From Adiantum capillus-veneris (taxonomy: Eukaryota; Streptophyta; Polypodiopsida; Polypodiales; Pteridaceae): DNA of 64,000 nucleotides. Of this stretch, positions 43,459 to 53,642 are shown one piece after another (the stretch's first letter is position 1; each line of letters starts with the position of its first letter). The DNA lies in NCBI GenBank assembly GCA_014529385.2, contig CM043961.1, positions 12,276,478 to 12,340,477 on the forward strand, given 5' to 3'. The position numbers and the translations under genes are program-made. A model generated the notes under the pieces. The model did no database searches, was not told the DNA's origin, and saw only the letters and a program-made list of their open reading frames with translations.

Positions 43459-44560
43459 ATGTCATCTAGTGGTGAAAAGATATTGACAATATCCAGAAAT
43501 TTGATGGGACGAATTTTGATATCTGGAAAGAGCAGATTCAAGATGTTCTTATACAGAAAGGCCAGCTGTATCCTATCATGGAGCACCCAAAGGGCGAGTA
43601 TACAGATGTTGAGTGGGAGAAACTTGATGCTAAGGCCAAATCTACCCTCCGTTTGAATTTGGCCGAATCTGTGTACTTTACTATAGTTGGAGAAAGGACT
43701 ACTAGAGATGTATGGGATAAGTTGTGTTCCAGTTATGAGAACAAAAGTGCCACTAATAAGGTTTTCTTGATGAAGAAGCTATTTGACCTTTGTATGAAGG
43801 AAGAGGGCACTATTTCTACTCACATGAATGAGTTCAATATCATTTTCACTCAGTTGATCACCTAGGGTTTGGTCTTCGATGAGGAAATCAAATGTATCTT
43901 CTTGCTATGCAGTTTATCCTCATCTTGGGATCCGTTCTATATTGCGATTAGCAACTCAGTACCTGGTACAGGTCTACTGTACAATGATGTCCTTCGGAGT
44001 CTGTTTACCGAGGAGATTTGCAAAAAATCTCTCGAAGGCAAGAAGGATGGTGATGCGTATGTTTCTAGTGATAGACAGAGGGGTCGCACTCAAAGTTGTG
44101 CCAAAAGCAAGGAACGTGGGGGCTCACGCAGTAAGTCTCAGAGTTCTATGCGTAATGTCGAGTGCTATCACTGCCATATAAGGGGCATGTGAAGAAGGAT
44201 TATAGGAAATGGTAGCAAAGCAAGAAGGATAAACAATCCAATGAAACTTCTAAGTCTGATGATTCAAACAAGGGCAAAGAAAAGTTAGAGGAGATCAATG
44301 TGCTAGAGTCTTCAAATGCTCCTATTGTAGAGACTCTTCCAGTGGTTGTTATGCCACTTACCTCTGATGTATTGGTCTTCACAACAAATCTACCTGTCAA
44401 GGCTCTTGTTATAGAAGATGCGCAGTATGCACAGAATTGCATAGTAGATTCTGGTGCAAGTTTCCATGTGACACCACATAGAGAGTGGTTCTCTACTTAT
44501 TCTCACTCTTGTGGCAAAGTGAGACTTGGTGATGCTTATGAACTAGACATTTAGGGTGTC
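43459..44560 (+). pseudogene. Copia gag and protease (frameshifted)
   Basis: Starts at the ATG 43,459 (MSSSGEKIL). A frameshift near 43,490 moves to KFDGTNFDIWKEQIQDVL, the standard copia gag start, followed by a UBN2-type gag up to an in-frame TAG at 43,863. It continues to the nucleocapsid knuckle near 44,163-44,200, which has a further one-base shift, and its last Cys (of C-X2-C-X4-H-X4-C) appears replaced by Tyr. After a Lys/Ser-rich linker the protease follows with IVDSGASFHVTPHREWF; the catalytic DSGA is at 44,447-44,458. The frame is closed by a stop near 44,552. Gag would form the particle and protease would cleave the polyprotein; this copy cannot make either intact. Confidence 0.9.
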
Positions 44561-45660
44561 GAAAATATCAAATTGCATCTAAGGAATGGCACGCACTTTA
44601 ATTTATGTAATGTCAGACATGTGTCCAAGTTGACTAAAAGCTTGATTTTTGTTGGTTAGCTTGATGATTTGGGCTACAACACCACATTTGGTAATGGTTC
44701 GTGGATAGTACGCAAAGTTAATCTTGTTGTACTCAGAGGTCAGAAGCATGGTACCTTGTATTCCATGCATGTGTCAGGTGTTGGTCATGATTACATATCT
44801 ATAGGCGAGCTGCTGTCTACTAAGTTGTGGCATTGCCGGCTAGGTCATATTAGCTAAAAAGAAATGAGAACTCTGACTCGTTTTCTACTTACCTATCTTA
44901 TCTTATGTTGACTTTCCTCTTTGTGAGCACTGTATCTATGGAAAACAGACTAGGTCCGTGCACTTACCATTGGGTCAAAAGCGAGCTGAACCTCTAGATT
45001 TAGTACATAGTGATGTTTGTGGTCCTATGTCAACCAAATCTCTAGGGGGGGCAGCTATTTTGTGACATTCATAGATGAATCTACTCGAAGGTGTGGGCAT
45101 ATCGTTTGAAACATAAGGATCAAGTTCTTCCTGTGTTCCAAGTTTTTTTGGCACTCGTTGAGAATCAGTCTGGCAAGAAACTCAAGAGATTGCGGATTGA
45201 CAACGGTGGAGAGTATGTCTCCAAGGAGTTTGAAAATTTCTGTGCTAAAAGGGGGATTAAAAGGCAGTTTATTACACCATACTACCAGCTCAGAATGGAG
45301 TTGCTGAGCACATGAATCGTACAATTTAGGAAAGAGTCACAACCATGCTTTCTAGGGCAAATCTCACACAAGCTTTTGGGCAGAAGCCGTCTTGACCGTA
45401 GTGCACATTATAAATCGTTTGCCTAGTACGCCATTGAATTATAAGATTCCAGAAGAGTTATGGTCTAAACGTAAGCCCCACTATGACCATCTACGTGTTT
45501 TTGGTTGTGAAGCTTATGCTCCATGCCTAAACAACTTCGACAGAAGTTAGATCCAAAGTCACACAAATGTATTTTCATTGGATATGGTGCAGATGGAGAG
45601 ATGGGATATTGTCTCTCGCACCCGAAATCTCGTTGAGTCATTTGTAGTTCAGATTTGATC
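44561..45660 (+). pseudogene. Copia integrase (frameshifted)
   Basis: GAG-pre-integrase LWHCRLGHIS at about 44,825-44,855, then CEHCIYGKQTRS near 44,926, completing the HHCC zinc site. LVHSDVCGPMSTKSLGG near 45,000 has the first catalytic Asp, KRLRIDNGGEYVSKEF near 45,185-45,230 the second, and a shifted frame near 45,290-45,320 NGVAEHMNRT with the catalytic Glu. The C-terminal block (FIGYG..GEMGYCL-like, about 45,565-45,620) follows. At least four frameshifts or stops break it. The catalytic residues are still encoded, so damage is by frame loss rather than active-site change. Confidence 0.9.
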
Positions 45661-47459
45661 TTCAATGATTCAAAGATGCATAAACAACCCATCAAGGAAA
45701 TAGAGGTTCGAAGAGTCACTTTTGAGGATGTTGCCTTAGAGACAGTGAAATCAACTCAGCGGGATAGTGATGTACCTTTCACTAGCAATGCTCCAGAGGG
45801 AGCGGATAGCAATGGTCAAGGAGTGAGACGGTCTACTAGAGTCTCTCGTCCACCTGCGCGTTTTGAGCCAGGTGTTGATTACATTATGTTGACCGATTGC
45901 GGTGAGACAAGCTGCTACCAAGAAGCCATGATGACGGATGATGTGGTGAAGTGGGAACATGCTATGGAATCTGAGTATAACTCAATTCTAGCTAATGACA
46001 CTTGGGACTTGGTAGAACTACTAAATGATGTGAAAGCTTTACCTTACAAATGGGTTTACAAGAAGAAATTTATCTCAGGTGATCCAAATCCAAAGTACAA
46101 GGCCAGACTTGTAGCCAAAGGGTTCAAACAACAAAAGGGAGTCGATTTTGATGAAATCTTCTCACCTGTGGTCAAGATGACAATGCTTAGAACCTACTTG
46201 GTCTTGTAGCGATTGAGTACATGGAACTTGTCCAAATGGATGTGAAGACAAAATTTCTTCAGGGGGATCTCGATGAGGATGTTTACATGCAGCAGCCTGA
46301 AGGGTTTGTTCTGGAGAATGCATCTCGTGAGGAGCTAGTATGTAAGCTCAAAAAGGCAATTTATGGCTTAAAGTAGGGTTCAAGACAGTGGTATCATAAA
46401 TCTGATGCATGTATGAGGTCTCAAGGATATAAAAGGAGCAAAGAGGATCACTGCTTGTACACAAGAAAGCTAGATGATGGCTCGATGATCATTCTAGTTT
46501 TGTATATTGATGACATGCTTATAGCTGGGAAATCCATTGCAGAAATTGCTAATTTGAAGAAAACACTTAGCAATAATTTTGCAATGAAAGATTTGGGGGA
46601 TGCTACACACTTTCTTGGCATGTGAACCAAAAGAGATCGTAAACGTCGTATTCTTGAGTTATCTCAGGAAACATACATTGAGAAAGTTTTGCAGCGTTTC
46701 AATATGCAGGGGGGGAAAGCATTGAGTACCCCAATGCAGGCATTCTTGAAACTCAGCAAGGAAGATGCACCCAAATCTGATGCTGAGCGAGTTGAAATGG
46801 CTAAGGTACCATATTCATTGGCAGTGGGTAGTCTCATGTATGCTATGGTGGCCACAAGACCAGACAATGCTTTTGCGGTGGGAGTGGTGAGCCGATATAT
46901 GGCAAATCCTTATAGCAAGCATTGGGAAGCAGTGAAGCACATTCTTAGGTACCTCAAAGGTATGGTTGGTAGGTGTATACGCTTCAGGAACAGTGATGCA
47001 TCCATCATGGGTTATGCGGTTGCAAACTATGTGGGTTGTGTCGACAATAGGAGATCGACATCTGGCTATGTCTTCATATTGGCTGGAGCAGTAGTATCTT
47101 GGAGGTCATGTCTTCAAGATTGTACGTTGTCTTCCACTACGGAATCAGAGTGCATTGCATTGTCAAATGCAAGTAAAGAGGCTGTATGGTTATCTCGCTT
47201 AGTCAAAAATCTTGGCATTGATGAGACTCCAGTGATATATTGTGATAGTCAAAGTGCTCTTGCATTGGCAAGGAATCCCGTGTTTCACTCCAAATCGAAA
47301 CACATTGAAGTTAGGTATTATCTCGTGAGAGATTTCTTGGCCAAAAAGTTCATTGATTTGGTCAAGGTACACACATACGACAACCCAGTAGATGCTTTGG
47401 CAAAAGGCTTAGCTTTGGAGAAGTTTACACATTGCAGTGAGTTGATGGGTATAGGTTGA
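45661..47459 (+). pseudogene. Copia reverse transcriptase and RNase H
   Basis: An acidic linker is followed by WEHAMESEYNSILANDTWDL (about 45,952-46,011), then ALPYKWVYKK and KARLVAKGFKQQKGVDFDEI. A frameshift comes near 46,205, then LVQMDVKTKFLQGDL, and a stop in IYGLK-stop-GSRQW at about 46,374. The catalytic YIDD is at 46,503-46,514; another stop lies near 46,623. The last 256 codons (46,689-47,459) are open and end with RNase H motifs NRRSTSGYVF, SSTTESECIAL, CDSQSALALARNPVFHSKSK and HIEVRYYLVRD. In RNase H the first acidic motif (usually DADYAG) reads VANYVG, so its catalytic Asp is lost. Confidence 0.92.
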
Positions 47460-47509
47460 AGCCACTAGATTGCTTCACGGTTGTACATACCAGGTCACTT
47501 GGGCTGCGT

Positions 47510-47528
47510 TGGCCTTTAAGTGGGAGTT
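47510..47528 (+). promoter_or_regulatory. Polypurine tract of the copia element
   Basis: aagtgggagtt directly before the 3' LTR, the usual copia plus-strand primer sequence. Confidence 0.85.
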
Positions 47529-47668
47529 TGTTGGGATTCAGGTCAACTGGTCGGACATCCCACTTACTACTAACTCATCTACTAACTTAACCTTATATAC
47601 TTATTCTTTAATACAAAAGAATAAGGAGCTGCAACCGAGATAACGTTGTTGTGCACTCCACCCAACGT

Positions 47669-47742
<74 letters not shown>

Positions 47743-47783
47743 TCTTGCACTTGCACTCACACACGCTTCTCGTGGCACCTTCA
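47529..47783 (+). repeat. 3' LTR of the copia element with CT expansion
   Basis: 255 bp; matches 42,120-42,326 except for a CT tract of about 70 bp (47,672-47,740). Confidence 0.93.
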
Positions 47784-48276
47784 TGGTCAGGTGACAGATA
47801 AGAGCACAATTTACGTTTTGGCACCCAGATTGGATCATTTCCTTCATAGTAGCCTTGGTCTTCCAATAGCTTTTTAGAAATCCAACGCAACATTTCTTTA
47901 CATTTCTTGGGGCGAGTGGACGTCTCTTACCAGGATCCTTTCTTTCTGCACTAGCTATGGTTGGTAAAGAAGCTTTAGGGACCCACTTGCATGTTTTCTT
48001 TGTTATATTAGGATGGATCTTGTGTGTCTCAAGCTTTATTTCAACTACAACAGTTGAAGCTCTAGAGAGTTGGGCTATGGGGACATATGGTTCACCCTTT
48101 TGGACATGCAATGTTTTGGCTTTTATTTCCTTCTCAGGGACTATGGCTTGAGTGGAAGGGCTAAGAGTTGGATTTTGTGTTGTGACACCCCCAGTCCCCC
48201 AATCAATAGTGCATTTGGTGGCTATCATCGACGTGCATCCTAGGTTTATATTACCCTCCATAGTTCTAGCAGGCAT
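47784..48276 (-). pseudogene. Gypsy element frame downstream of integrase, cut by the copia insertion
   Basis: Minus-strand frame from 48,276, basic and Lys-rich, with KWVPKASLP; in another frame near 47,820 comes IWVPKRKL. A third WVPK-type copy lies across the copia insertion near 42,030. The recurring WVPK motif suggests short internal repeats. The frame was one continuous region with 42,119 and below before the copia insertion. Function unknown; no env, zinc or membrane feature seen. Confidence 0.4.
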
Positions 48277-48453
48277 GAAGAAAAAGTCTTGAGCTACAAC
48301 CCCATTGTGATAATATTAATATCTTTTAAATTTGCTACCATTGAGGAATCCGATGGTTTCAAATTCATCAAGAGTCTCCACACTAATGGTTCCTTGTGGG
48401 GTGATTTCACATACTCTATATGGTCCTTTTCTCGCATACTTCAACTTTTTCTT

Positions 48454-49074
48454 TTAGTTATGCACTCCATACATAAGGACTTTATCACCAACATTGATAT
48501 CTTTGTTATTTAGATGACGATCAAACCATTTCTTTCTCCTATCTTTCTTCACAAGTGCATTTTGCACCGCCAATTGCCTTTCATCACCTAACCTCTCAAG
48601 GATATATAAGCGCTCAACTAAAGGGTTACCATCCCAACCTTCTTGTGAGGCTACACATAGACTAGGAATTACAAACTCCCATGGCATAATTGCTTCTTGG
48701 CCATATACCATTTTGAATGGTGTACAATTAATAACCCCCTTTGTAAGAAGTACGATAAGCAATAGGGCTGAAGTCAGCTTCAAATCCCAATCTGTGCGAT
48801 GAGCTTCCACCGTTTTGGTCAAGATAGAGATTAAGGTCTTATTGGTACTATTAGCTTGGCCATTTGCTTGTGGATAATAAGGTGTGGACTTATGGTGAGC
48901 TATCATGAAGTTGGTAATGAGTTTTTTTATCACTCCATTTATAAAATGAGTACCATTGTCACTCACAATATCAAAGGGACAACCAAATCTTGTAATAATG
49001 TTCTCAAAGAGAAACTTGGCAGTTGACCTTGCATCAGCCTTACGGGTCACCTTGGCTTTCGTCCACTTTGTCAC
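48454..49074 (-). pseudogene. Gypsy integrase core and C-terminal part (catalytic Glu lost)
   Basis: A 206-codon open frame reads TKWTKAKVTRKADARSTAKF, DIVSDNGTHFINGVIKK (second catalytic Asp), YYPQANGQANSTNKTLISIL, then PFKMVYGQEAIMPWE and a C-terminal NVGDKVLMYG. In active integrases the third block reads GQAE or GQVE; here the Glu is Asn (codon aat near 48,865), which should abolish strand transfer. No chromodomain follows. The upstream zinc domain is in the adjoining frame 49,099-49,452. Confidence 0.92.
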
Positions 49075-49098
49075 ATAGTCAGTGGCAACGATAATATA

Positions 49099-49452
49099 TC
49101 AAGATTGAGTGCTACGAGCCGCCGGACTCATTGGATCTACAAAGTTCAAACCCGATTTTTCGAATGGTTGAGTCACTTTAATAGGATGTAAGGGCATTTT
49201 ATCCTTTGGTTGTGTGATCTTGTAACGTTGGCATTCATCACATCCTTTTGCAAAAAGTGATGCATCCTTGAATAAGGTAGGCCACCAATAGCCTGATTGC
49301 AACACCTTTCTAGCTGTTAGTTCCCTTGAGAAATGTTCTCTGACTACACCCATGTGGGCTTCTTGTAGTATGTATAAATACTCATCCTCACGGGCACGTC
49401 TAAGAATATCATACTTCCCTATCCTTACGAAGCTCCTTGGGTGAAAAACCAT
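49099..49452 (-). pseudogene. Gypsy integrase zinc-binding domain and start of core
   Basis: Contains the H2C2 domain: EAHMGVVREHFSRELTARKV (two His) followed by GYWWPTLFKDASLFAKGCDECQ (two Cys). It continues to LHPIKVTQPFEKSGLNFVDP, which holds the first catalytic Asp. A stop or frameshift near 49,100 separates it from the rest of the core (48,454-49,074). Confidence 0.9.
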
Positions 49453-49715
49453 TAACTAGAAAGTTCATAATCTTCTCACTCCATTCAGGCATGTACTTGA
49501 CTAAAAATAAGGAAGTATTGGGCAATTCATCATCGACTCCAGTAGGGGCTTCACCATTGAATATGCGAGACAAATGATCCACCATGACATGTCTTTTACC
49601 AGGTCTTACCACAACGGTGGAATCAAAAGAAGAATTAAAAACCATCGTGTAATTGTTCCCATGGAACAAGGTTTATTTACTAGATGCAACAAGTCCTCCT
49701 GGGTTTGCTAACTCT
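49409..49715 (-). pseudogene. Tail of gypsy RNase H; RT deleted upstream
   Basis: VVVRPGKRHVMVDHLSRI is the connection motif at the end of gypsy RNase H (PGK.N..AD.LSR), followed by the linker to integrase. Directly upstream, across about 50 bp, the sequence jumps to the region that precedes RT (49,726-50,007). The YxDD polymerase and most of RNase H are therefore deleted; the junction lies at about 49,670-49,720. Confidence 0.88.
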
Positions 49716-49725
49716 ATTTCCTTAA

Positions 49726-50007
49726 CTATCGCTGGACCGTCATAAACTTCATTGCTTCCACGATAGGTTTTCTTTGTGCCTTTGAATACACAACCTTACG
49801 TTCCTCTGCGGTGTAGGATTTGAAATGTTCAGGTGCAGGGTGTAAGTCTGAGGGGTCCTGTTGTTCTGTGGACTGTGATTTCACTTCCAATTCCTTTTGT
49901 TGTTGATCTAACTCTCGATTTTGTTGTCTCCTTACGGTACGGCTCAACTTTGTCTTCTTTGTAGCCTCTAGTTGTGCGATGACAATGGGTTGTGGACTAC
50001 ACAACAT
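49726..50007 (-). pseudogene. Gypsy segment preceding RT
   Basis: Gln/Glu/Lys-rich, coiled-coil-like (RQQNRELDQQQKELEVKSQ), ending KPIVEAMKFMTVQR, which leads into RT in intact elements of this type. Not catalytic. Confidence 0.7.
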
Positions 50008-50134
50008 AACATTTTGAAGGTATTCTCCCAGTTATCTACAAGCTTTTGATGAGCATCACATGCCCCTATATAATTAATCCATTCCACGGTAGATTTCTTT
50101 TCATTTTTTCTAGCACGTATATTGCTCGATTTTG

Positions 50135-51355
50135 TCACCTCTTATATCTTTTACTCTTCTTATCTAATTTTTGATTACGGCCGCTCTCTAGTGAAGAGTC
50201 ACTAGATGAATCTCTACTTGTGTCTTCTCCTCTCCTGGTTAGATTGTCATCTAGGGTACCACTGGGCCCTGAACGGTTTGTCCCCACATTTGCATTAAGG
50301 TTTAACTCAGATTCTTCGTCCTTAGAGTCAATTTCAATTGATGATTCTGACTTCAAAGCATGTGGGCTATAGTCTTCTGAGACGCTACTGGTTCCAATGT
50401 CAGTCAAGGCTTCATCATGTAGGTCATCAAAAGCTATATGCATTGCTTCTATCATATTTAAGGGTACAAAGGGTGGCATTTCATCCCCCTCAGGTGTTAC
50501 CCAGGTCGTCCCCCTATTTCCCCAAGTGTCTATGGTTGTTGCTAGGTGGACCCAATCCACATTGTCGGACTCAGTCATCCCAGGTAGAACATCCATATAA
50601 GGAGAATCTTTCCCAACATCAGTGTCCATTTTACATGTGTAACAATATTGCAATGGGGCCAAGTGAACTGTGGTGTCAGATCTATGACCAATTATAAATT
50701 TGTTTCCTAGAGGATGTGCTTGACCAGTTACAAGATCCACTTGAATGACAGAATCTTGGAACTGCAAGTAGACATAGTTTTTAGACCAGTCATGCACCAT
50801 TTTTGCTTCCCTCATGAAAGGACGTCCTAAGATCATTTCAGATTTCATAGTGTGCTTGCAGAAATTTATAACAATGAAGGTATTTCTCATTTTGTGTCCA
50901 AAGACCTCGATCTTGAGATCTTCTAGCCTCCCAGTAGTAACAATAGACCCATTGGCCATCTTTACTATTATGGTTGTGGTCCCAAGGTGAGGTCTTCCCA
51001 TAGTTTCTTAGCAATTTTTAGTCACAATGCTAACCCCAATGCCACCATCAATGATTCCCTTCACAATTAATCCCTTGGTAGTGATTGGTATGGTTGCATT
51101 GGATTCATCACCCTCAAAGTATTGTCCCAAGTTGTTAACAAGTGTTGGTTGTTTGGCCTTGCCCGTATCCAAGAATCTCATAAGGCCCGTTGAAGGAATG
51201 TTAATCCCTCGGTTTTGTCTCTCCGATTGGATGATGCTATGGATGACATTGCAGACCATCTGTTGCCGCTCCTCTAGACTTTTGGTGCTAGAAGTAGATT
51301 GTACAACTTCTAAACAACCTATATGGTATATGTAACCCGTGTACATGTCAATCAA
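50135..51355 (-). pseudogene. Gypsy gag tail and aspartic protease
   Basis: Two adjoining minus-strand frames (51,355-51,008 and 51,001-50,135) separated by a stop. The first ends IVKGIIDGGIGVSIV, where DGG is the retropepsin active-site triplet at the place of the usual DSG/DTG. The second continues with TIIVKMANGSIV, KIEVFGHKM and MILGRPFMREAKMVHDWS, the flap and ILGRPW-like protease end. It then becomes acidic and Ser-rich (SRDSSSDSSLESGRNQ) towards the RT side. The order fits gag-PR of a gypsy element. Only the very end of gag is present. Confidence 0.85.
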
Positions 51356-51932
51356 ACGAGCTATCGCTTAGGGGATCGTGGTGTGCTTCACAGCACAGCG
51401 TTCAGTTACCCGAAGCTCTGATGGTCCTCAAAAGGGTCGATTTTTACTTAAGCGTGAGGCTAAAATAAGTAAGTCCAAAGGGTGATTGAGGCTTGAGCCT
51501 GGGCTTGGGGAATGTTCCCGATCCCGGTCCTTCCTTTTAAATAAATAATTTTAATTTTTTTGGTTTTGTTTTTGGAGGATGTGCACACGCACACACACAC
51601 CTAACCTACCTACTTGCAACTAACAGATCTACTGTTACACATTGTTTAACACAATACTACAACAACTAATTAACTAACAGATCTACTTACTACACCTTAC
51701 AGATCTAACATTATAGATTTAATACCTTAAATCTAACACCTTATCAACAGAAAACCATACATTGCAGCAAAAAAATATAACACCTTTTATTAACAAAAAA
51801 CAGTACACTGCAGCAAAAACAAAGTCACAAATCCTTGTCAACAGCCACACACCTTCTTTCTCTACCTTTCCTACATCTCACATTGCACCACAAAGCAACA
51901 TAGAGTGCTATTCGAGCTTAGTGCAGGGCATC
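51356..51932 (-). other. Leader of the gypsy element with gag deletion
   Basis: Noncoding between primer site and gag tail. Blocks are similar to the plus-strand element at 62,700-63,110 (for example the segment around cattccccaagccca). At about 51,350 the leader jumps straight into the gag-protease boundary, so nearly all of gag is missing. Confidence 0.6.
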
Positions 51933-51950
51933 TCCTCGACAACAGTGCCA
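51933..51950 (-). promoter_or_regulatory. Primer-binding site of the gypsy element
   Basis: Minus strand TGGCACTGTTGTCGAGGA, four to five bases after the LTR end. It is nearly identical to the site at 62,406-62,423 of the plus-strand relative. Confidence 0.85.
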
Positions 51951-51954
51951 AAAA

Positions 51955-52224
51955 TGTGTGTATCTGTCGCATGTGTCAAAGCAAGGGACTTGCCGTACAC
52001 TGTTTGTGAGCCACAAATTGCTGCAAACACACAACAAGATTAATCTAGCAAGCTCAACAGAGCAAGGGTGTATCACTTACTGCCCTACGCTCGCCTTCAT
52101 GGAGGATTCCTTGCCGCGAAGAAGAGGGAGCTACCAACGTGCCGCGCTCAACTGCCTCGCCGCCGCCGTGCCATTGCAATCGATAACACACACACACACA
52201 CACTCTCTCTCTCTCACGCGCACG

Positions 52225-52283
<59 letters not shown>

Positions 52284-52535
52284 GGAGATGAATAAGAAGA
52301 TGGAGATGGAGCAAGATCACTCTTCAATTGCACAAATGAGAGAATGAGTGTTTTTTTGGTTTAGGTGACTTTTATATAAGCTCGCCAATTCACACTTGGG
52401 TGCCCATGCTTAGCCAACTAACCCTTGAATGTTCCAGTTAGAGTGCACCTCTCATCGGCAATCACTCTTACCCTTTTCCTATTGGACCGACAAGCCCGGC
52501 CCATGACTACCAGAAGTGGATGTCGGTGGTTAACA
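51955..52535 (-). repeat. 5' LTR of the gypsy element
   Basis: 581 bp, partner of 39,468-40,004. It is longer because of an (AC)n tract at about 52,226-52,281. The minus strand begins TGTTAACCACCGACATCC. Confidence 0.93.
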
Positions 52536-52936
52536 CTGACATATTTGGACCATAATAGAATGTGAAAATCCATCACATCTAGGTACCAAATGAACTAGTT
52601 CATTAACAAAACATAACTTTGTTGCATGTGTAAACAACCATCCGTTGAAGTTGTTTAACTGTACTTGTAACCTTGACAAGTCTTAGTAGGTATCCGACAA
52701 TTTTTAAAACATTGAAATTGTTCCTAATATGACATGCTCAAAATGTTCTAATAAACGGGTCAAAATGCCCCCCTGCACGCCGCAACACACAGAGTTTTGT
52801 TTACGCTAGGTGACCCCATCGGGCAGCGCCGTGTGCCATGGGCATCCCACCACCTCCGTACAATCCCTGATTTGCCTGATTTTGACCAAATTTGATAAAA
52901 AAATGTCCCCCTTGGCCCTCGGGTGCTTGAACGGTG
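52536..52936. repeat. Foldback element, copy 1, right half
   Basis: Matches 53,891-54,290. It ends at cttgaacggtgg, directly joined to the start of tandem copy 2 at 52,937. Confidence 0.88.
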
Positions 52937-52979
52937 GCTAATCTACAAAGCATGGGTAGAGGCAGAGTAGAAGGCGACA

Positions 52980-53453
52980 GAGGATAGAGCTCAAGCCACC
53001 CAACAAGTGAAAGCGAGGAGCTCTAAGCCTTCGAATATTCCGCAGAGATAAAAAGAATGTGCAAAAAAGAAGAAAGACAAGCTCATGCCCGAAGAGCGAC
53101 GGGCCCAAGAAGAGAGGAGGACAAAGTAGAAAAATAACCCTCCTCAATGGGCCAGGTAGCTAGCTCCACCACCACCAATATCACAGAAGAGACAAAGATG
53201 GAGGCCAAGAATAATGGCTTTGTGGGAGATTTGAAAGTATCAGAAGAGCAAAGAGCTGATCATTACCAAAGCAGCCTTCTCTCGAGTGGTGAGAGAGATA
53301 ATGGATGAATACAACACTTCTATGACCCGGATACAATGTGCTACTCTTTTGACCTTACAGGACGCTGCCAAGAATACTTTTGTGCAACTGTTCTAGGATA
53401 GTGTGGCCTGTATGGTGCACACAAAGCATGTAGCTTTAAAAAACATGGATTGA
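52980..53453 (+). pseudogene. Histone H3-like pseudogene, copy 2 (possibly CENH3-like)
   Basis: In the frame through 53,214 the translation is RWRPRIMALWEI, stop (TGA at 53,232), [53 protein letters not shown], stop (TAG at 53,394), DSVACMVHTKHVALKNMD, stop (53,451). This follows H3 from the end of the N-tail through alpha-N, alpha-1, loop 1, alpha-2 and loop 2 (compare LQEA...V.LFED..LCAIHAKRVT). The final PKDIQLARR helix is absent. Loop 1 is one residue longer than canonical H3, a hallmark of CENH3. Upstream in-frame sequence is Lys/Glu-rich with stops, two of them shared with copy 1. Its nonsense changes differ from copy 1's deletion, so part of the decay is independent. Confidence 0.78.
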
Positions 53454-53642
53454 GCCCAAACAATCAGTTTGCAAAATGAAGGGTGCCTACATAAGAATTA
53501 GTTCATCTCATGTAACCTCTCTTTATGAGATTCTTAATCTTTTCATATAATATCAATAACTCCGTTTTCTACCATTTTTTGCAATTGTAACTTTGTCTTT
53601 GTTTAGTATTTTAATTTTTCTAGTTGTTAATTTAAACTCCCT

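Larger units (their letters stand above)
42120..47783 (+). mobile_element. Ty1/copia LTR retrotransposon inserted in the gypsy element
   Basis: LTRs 42,120-42,326 and 47,529-47,783 (TGTTGGGATT...CCTTCA), primer site at 42,329, gag, protease, integrase, RT and RNase H in the copia order, and a polypurine tract before the 3' LTR. LTR length differs mainly through a CT repeat expansion in the right LTR; outside it about 6% of positions differ by eye, so it is younger than its gypsy host. Flanking 5-mers (tcaca and tggtc) do not match, so the target duplication is not evident. Frameshifts and stops in gag, integrase and RT make it non-autonomous. Confidence 0.93.
39468..52535 (-). mobile_element. 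Ty3/gypsy LTR retrotransposon, minus strand, interrupted by a copia element
   Basis: LTRs at 39,468-40,004 (3') and 51,955-52,535 (5') begin TGTTAACCACC on the minus strand and end in CA. The flanking 5-mers are ctgat (39,463-39,467) and ctgac (52,536-52,540), present once in the empty site of copy 2. Order on the minus strand: 5' LTR, primer site, leader, gag tail/protease, pre-RT segment, RNase H tail, integrase, additional frames, polypurine tract, 3' LTR. This is the gypsy order (integrase after RNase H). Most of gag and the whole RT are deleted. A copia element interrupts the region between integrase and 3' LTR. The LTRs differ by roughly 15% by eye, so the insertion is old. The same LTR family recurs in plus orientation near 61.9-62.4 kb. 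Confidence 0.93.

Noticed and set aside
47582-47893. Minus-strand frame with a long Arg-Glu repeat
   Set aside because: Reads the CT expansion of the copia 3' LTR antisense; the non-repeat part belongs to the gypsy element.
39468-52535. Integrated pararetrovirus or env-bearing retrovirus
   Set aside because: Domain order, LTRs and TSD are those of a Ty3/gypsy retrotransposon; no movement, coat or convincing env protein found.
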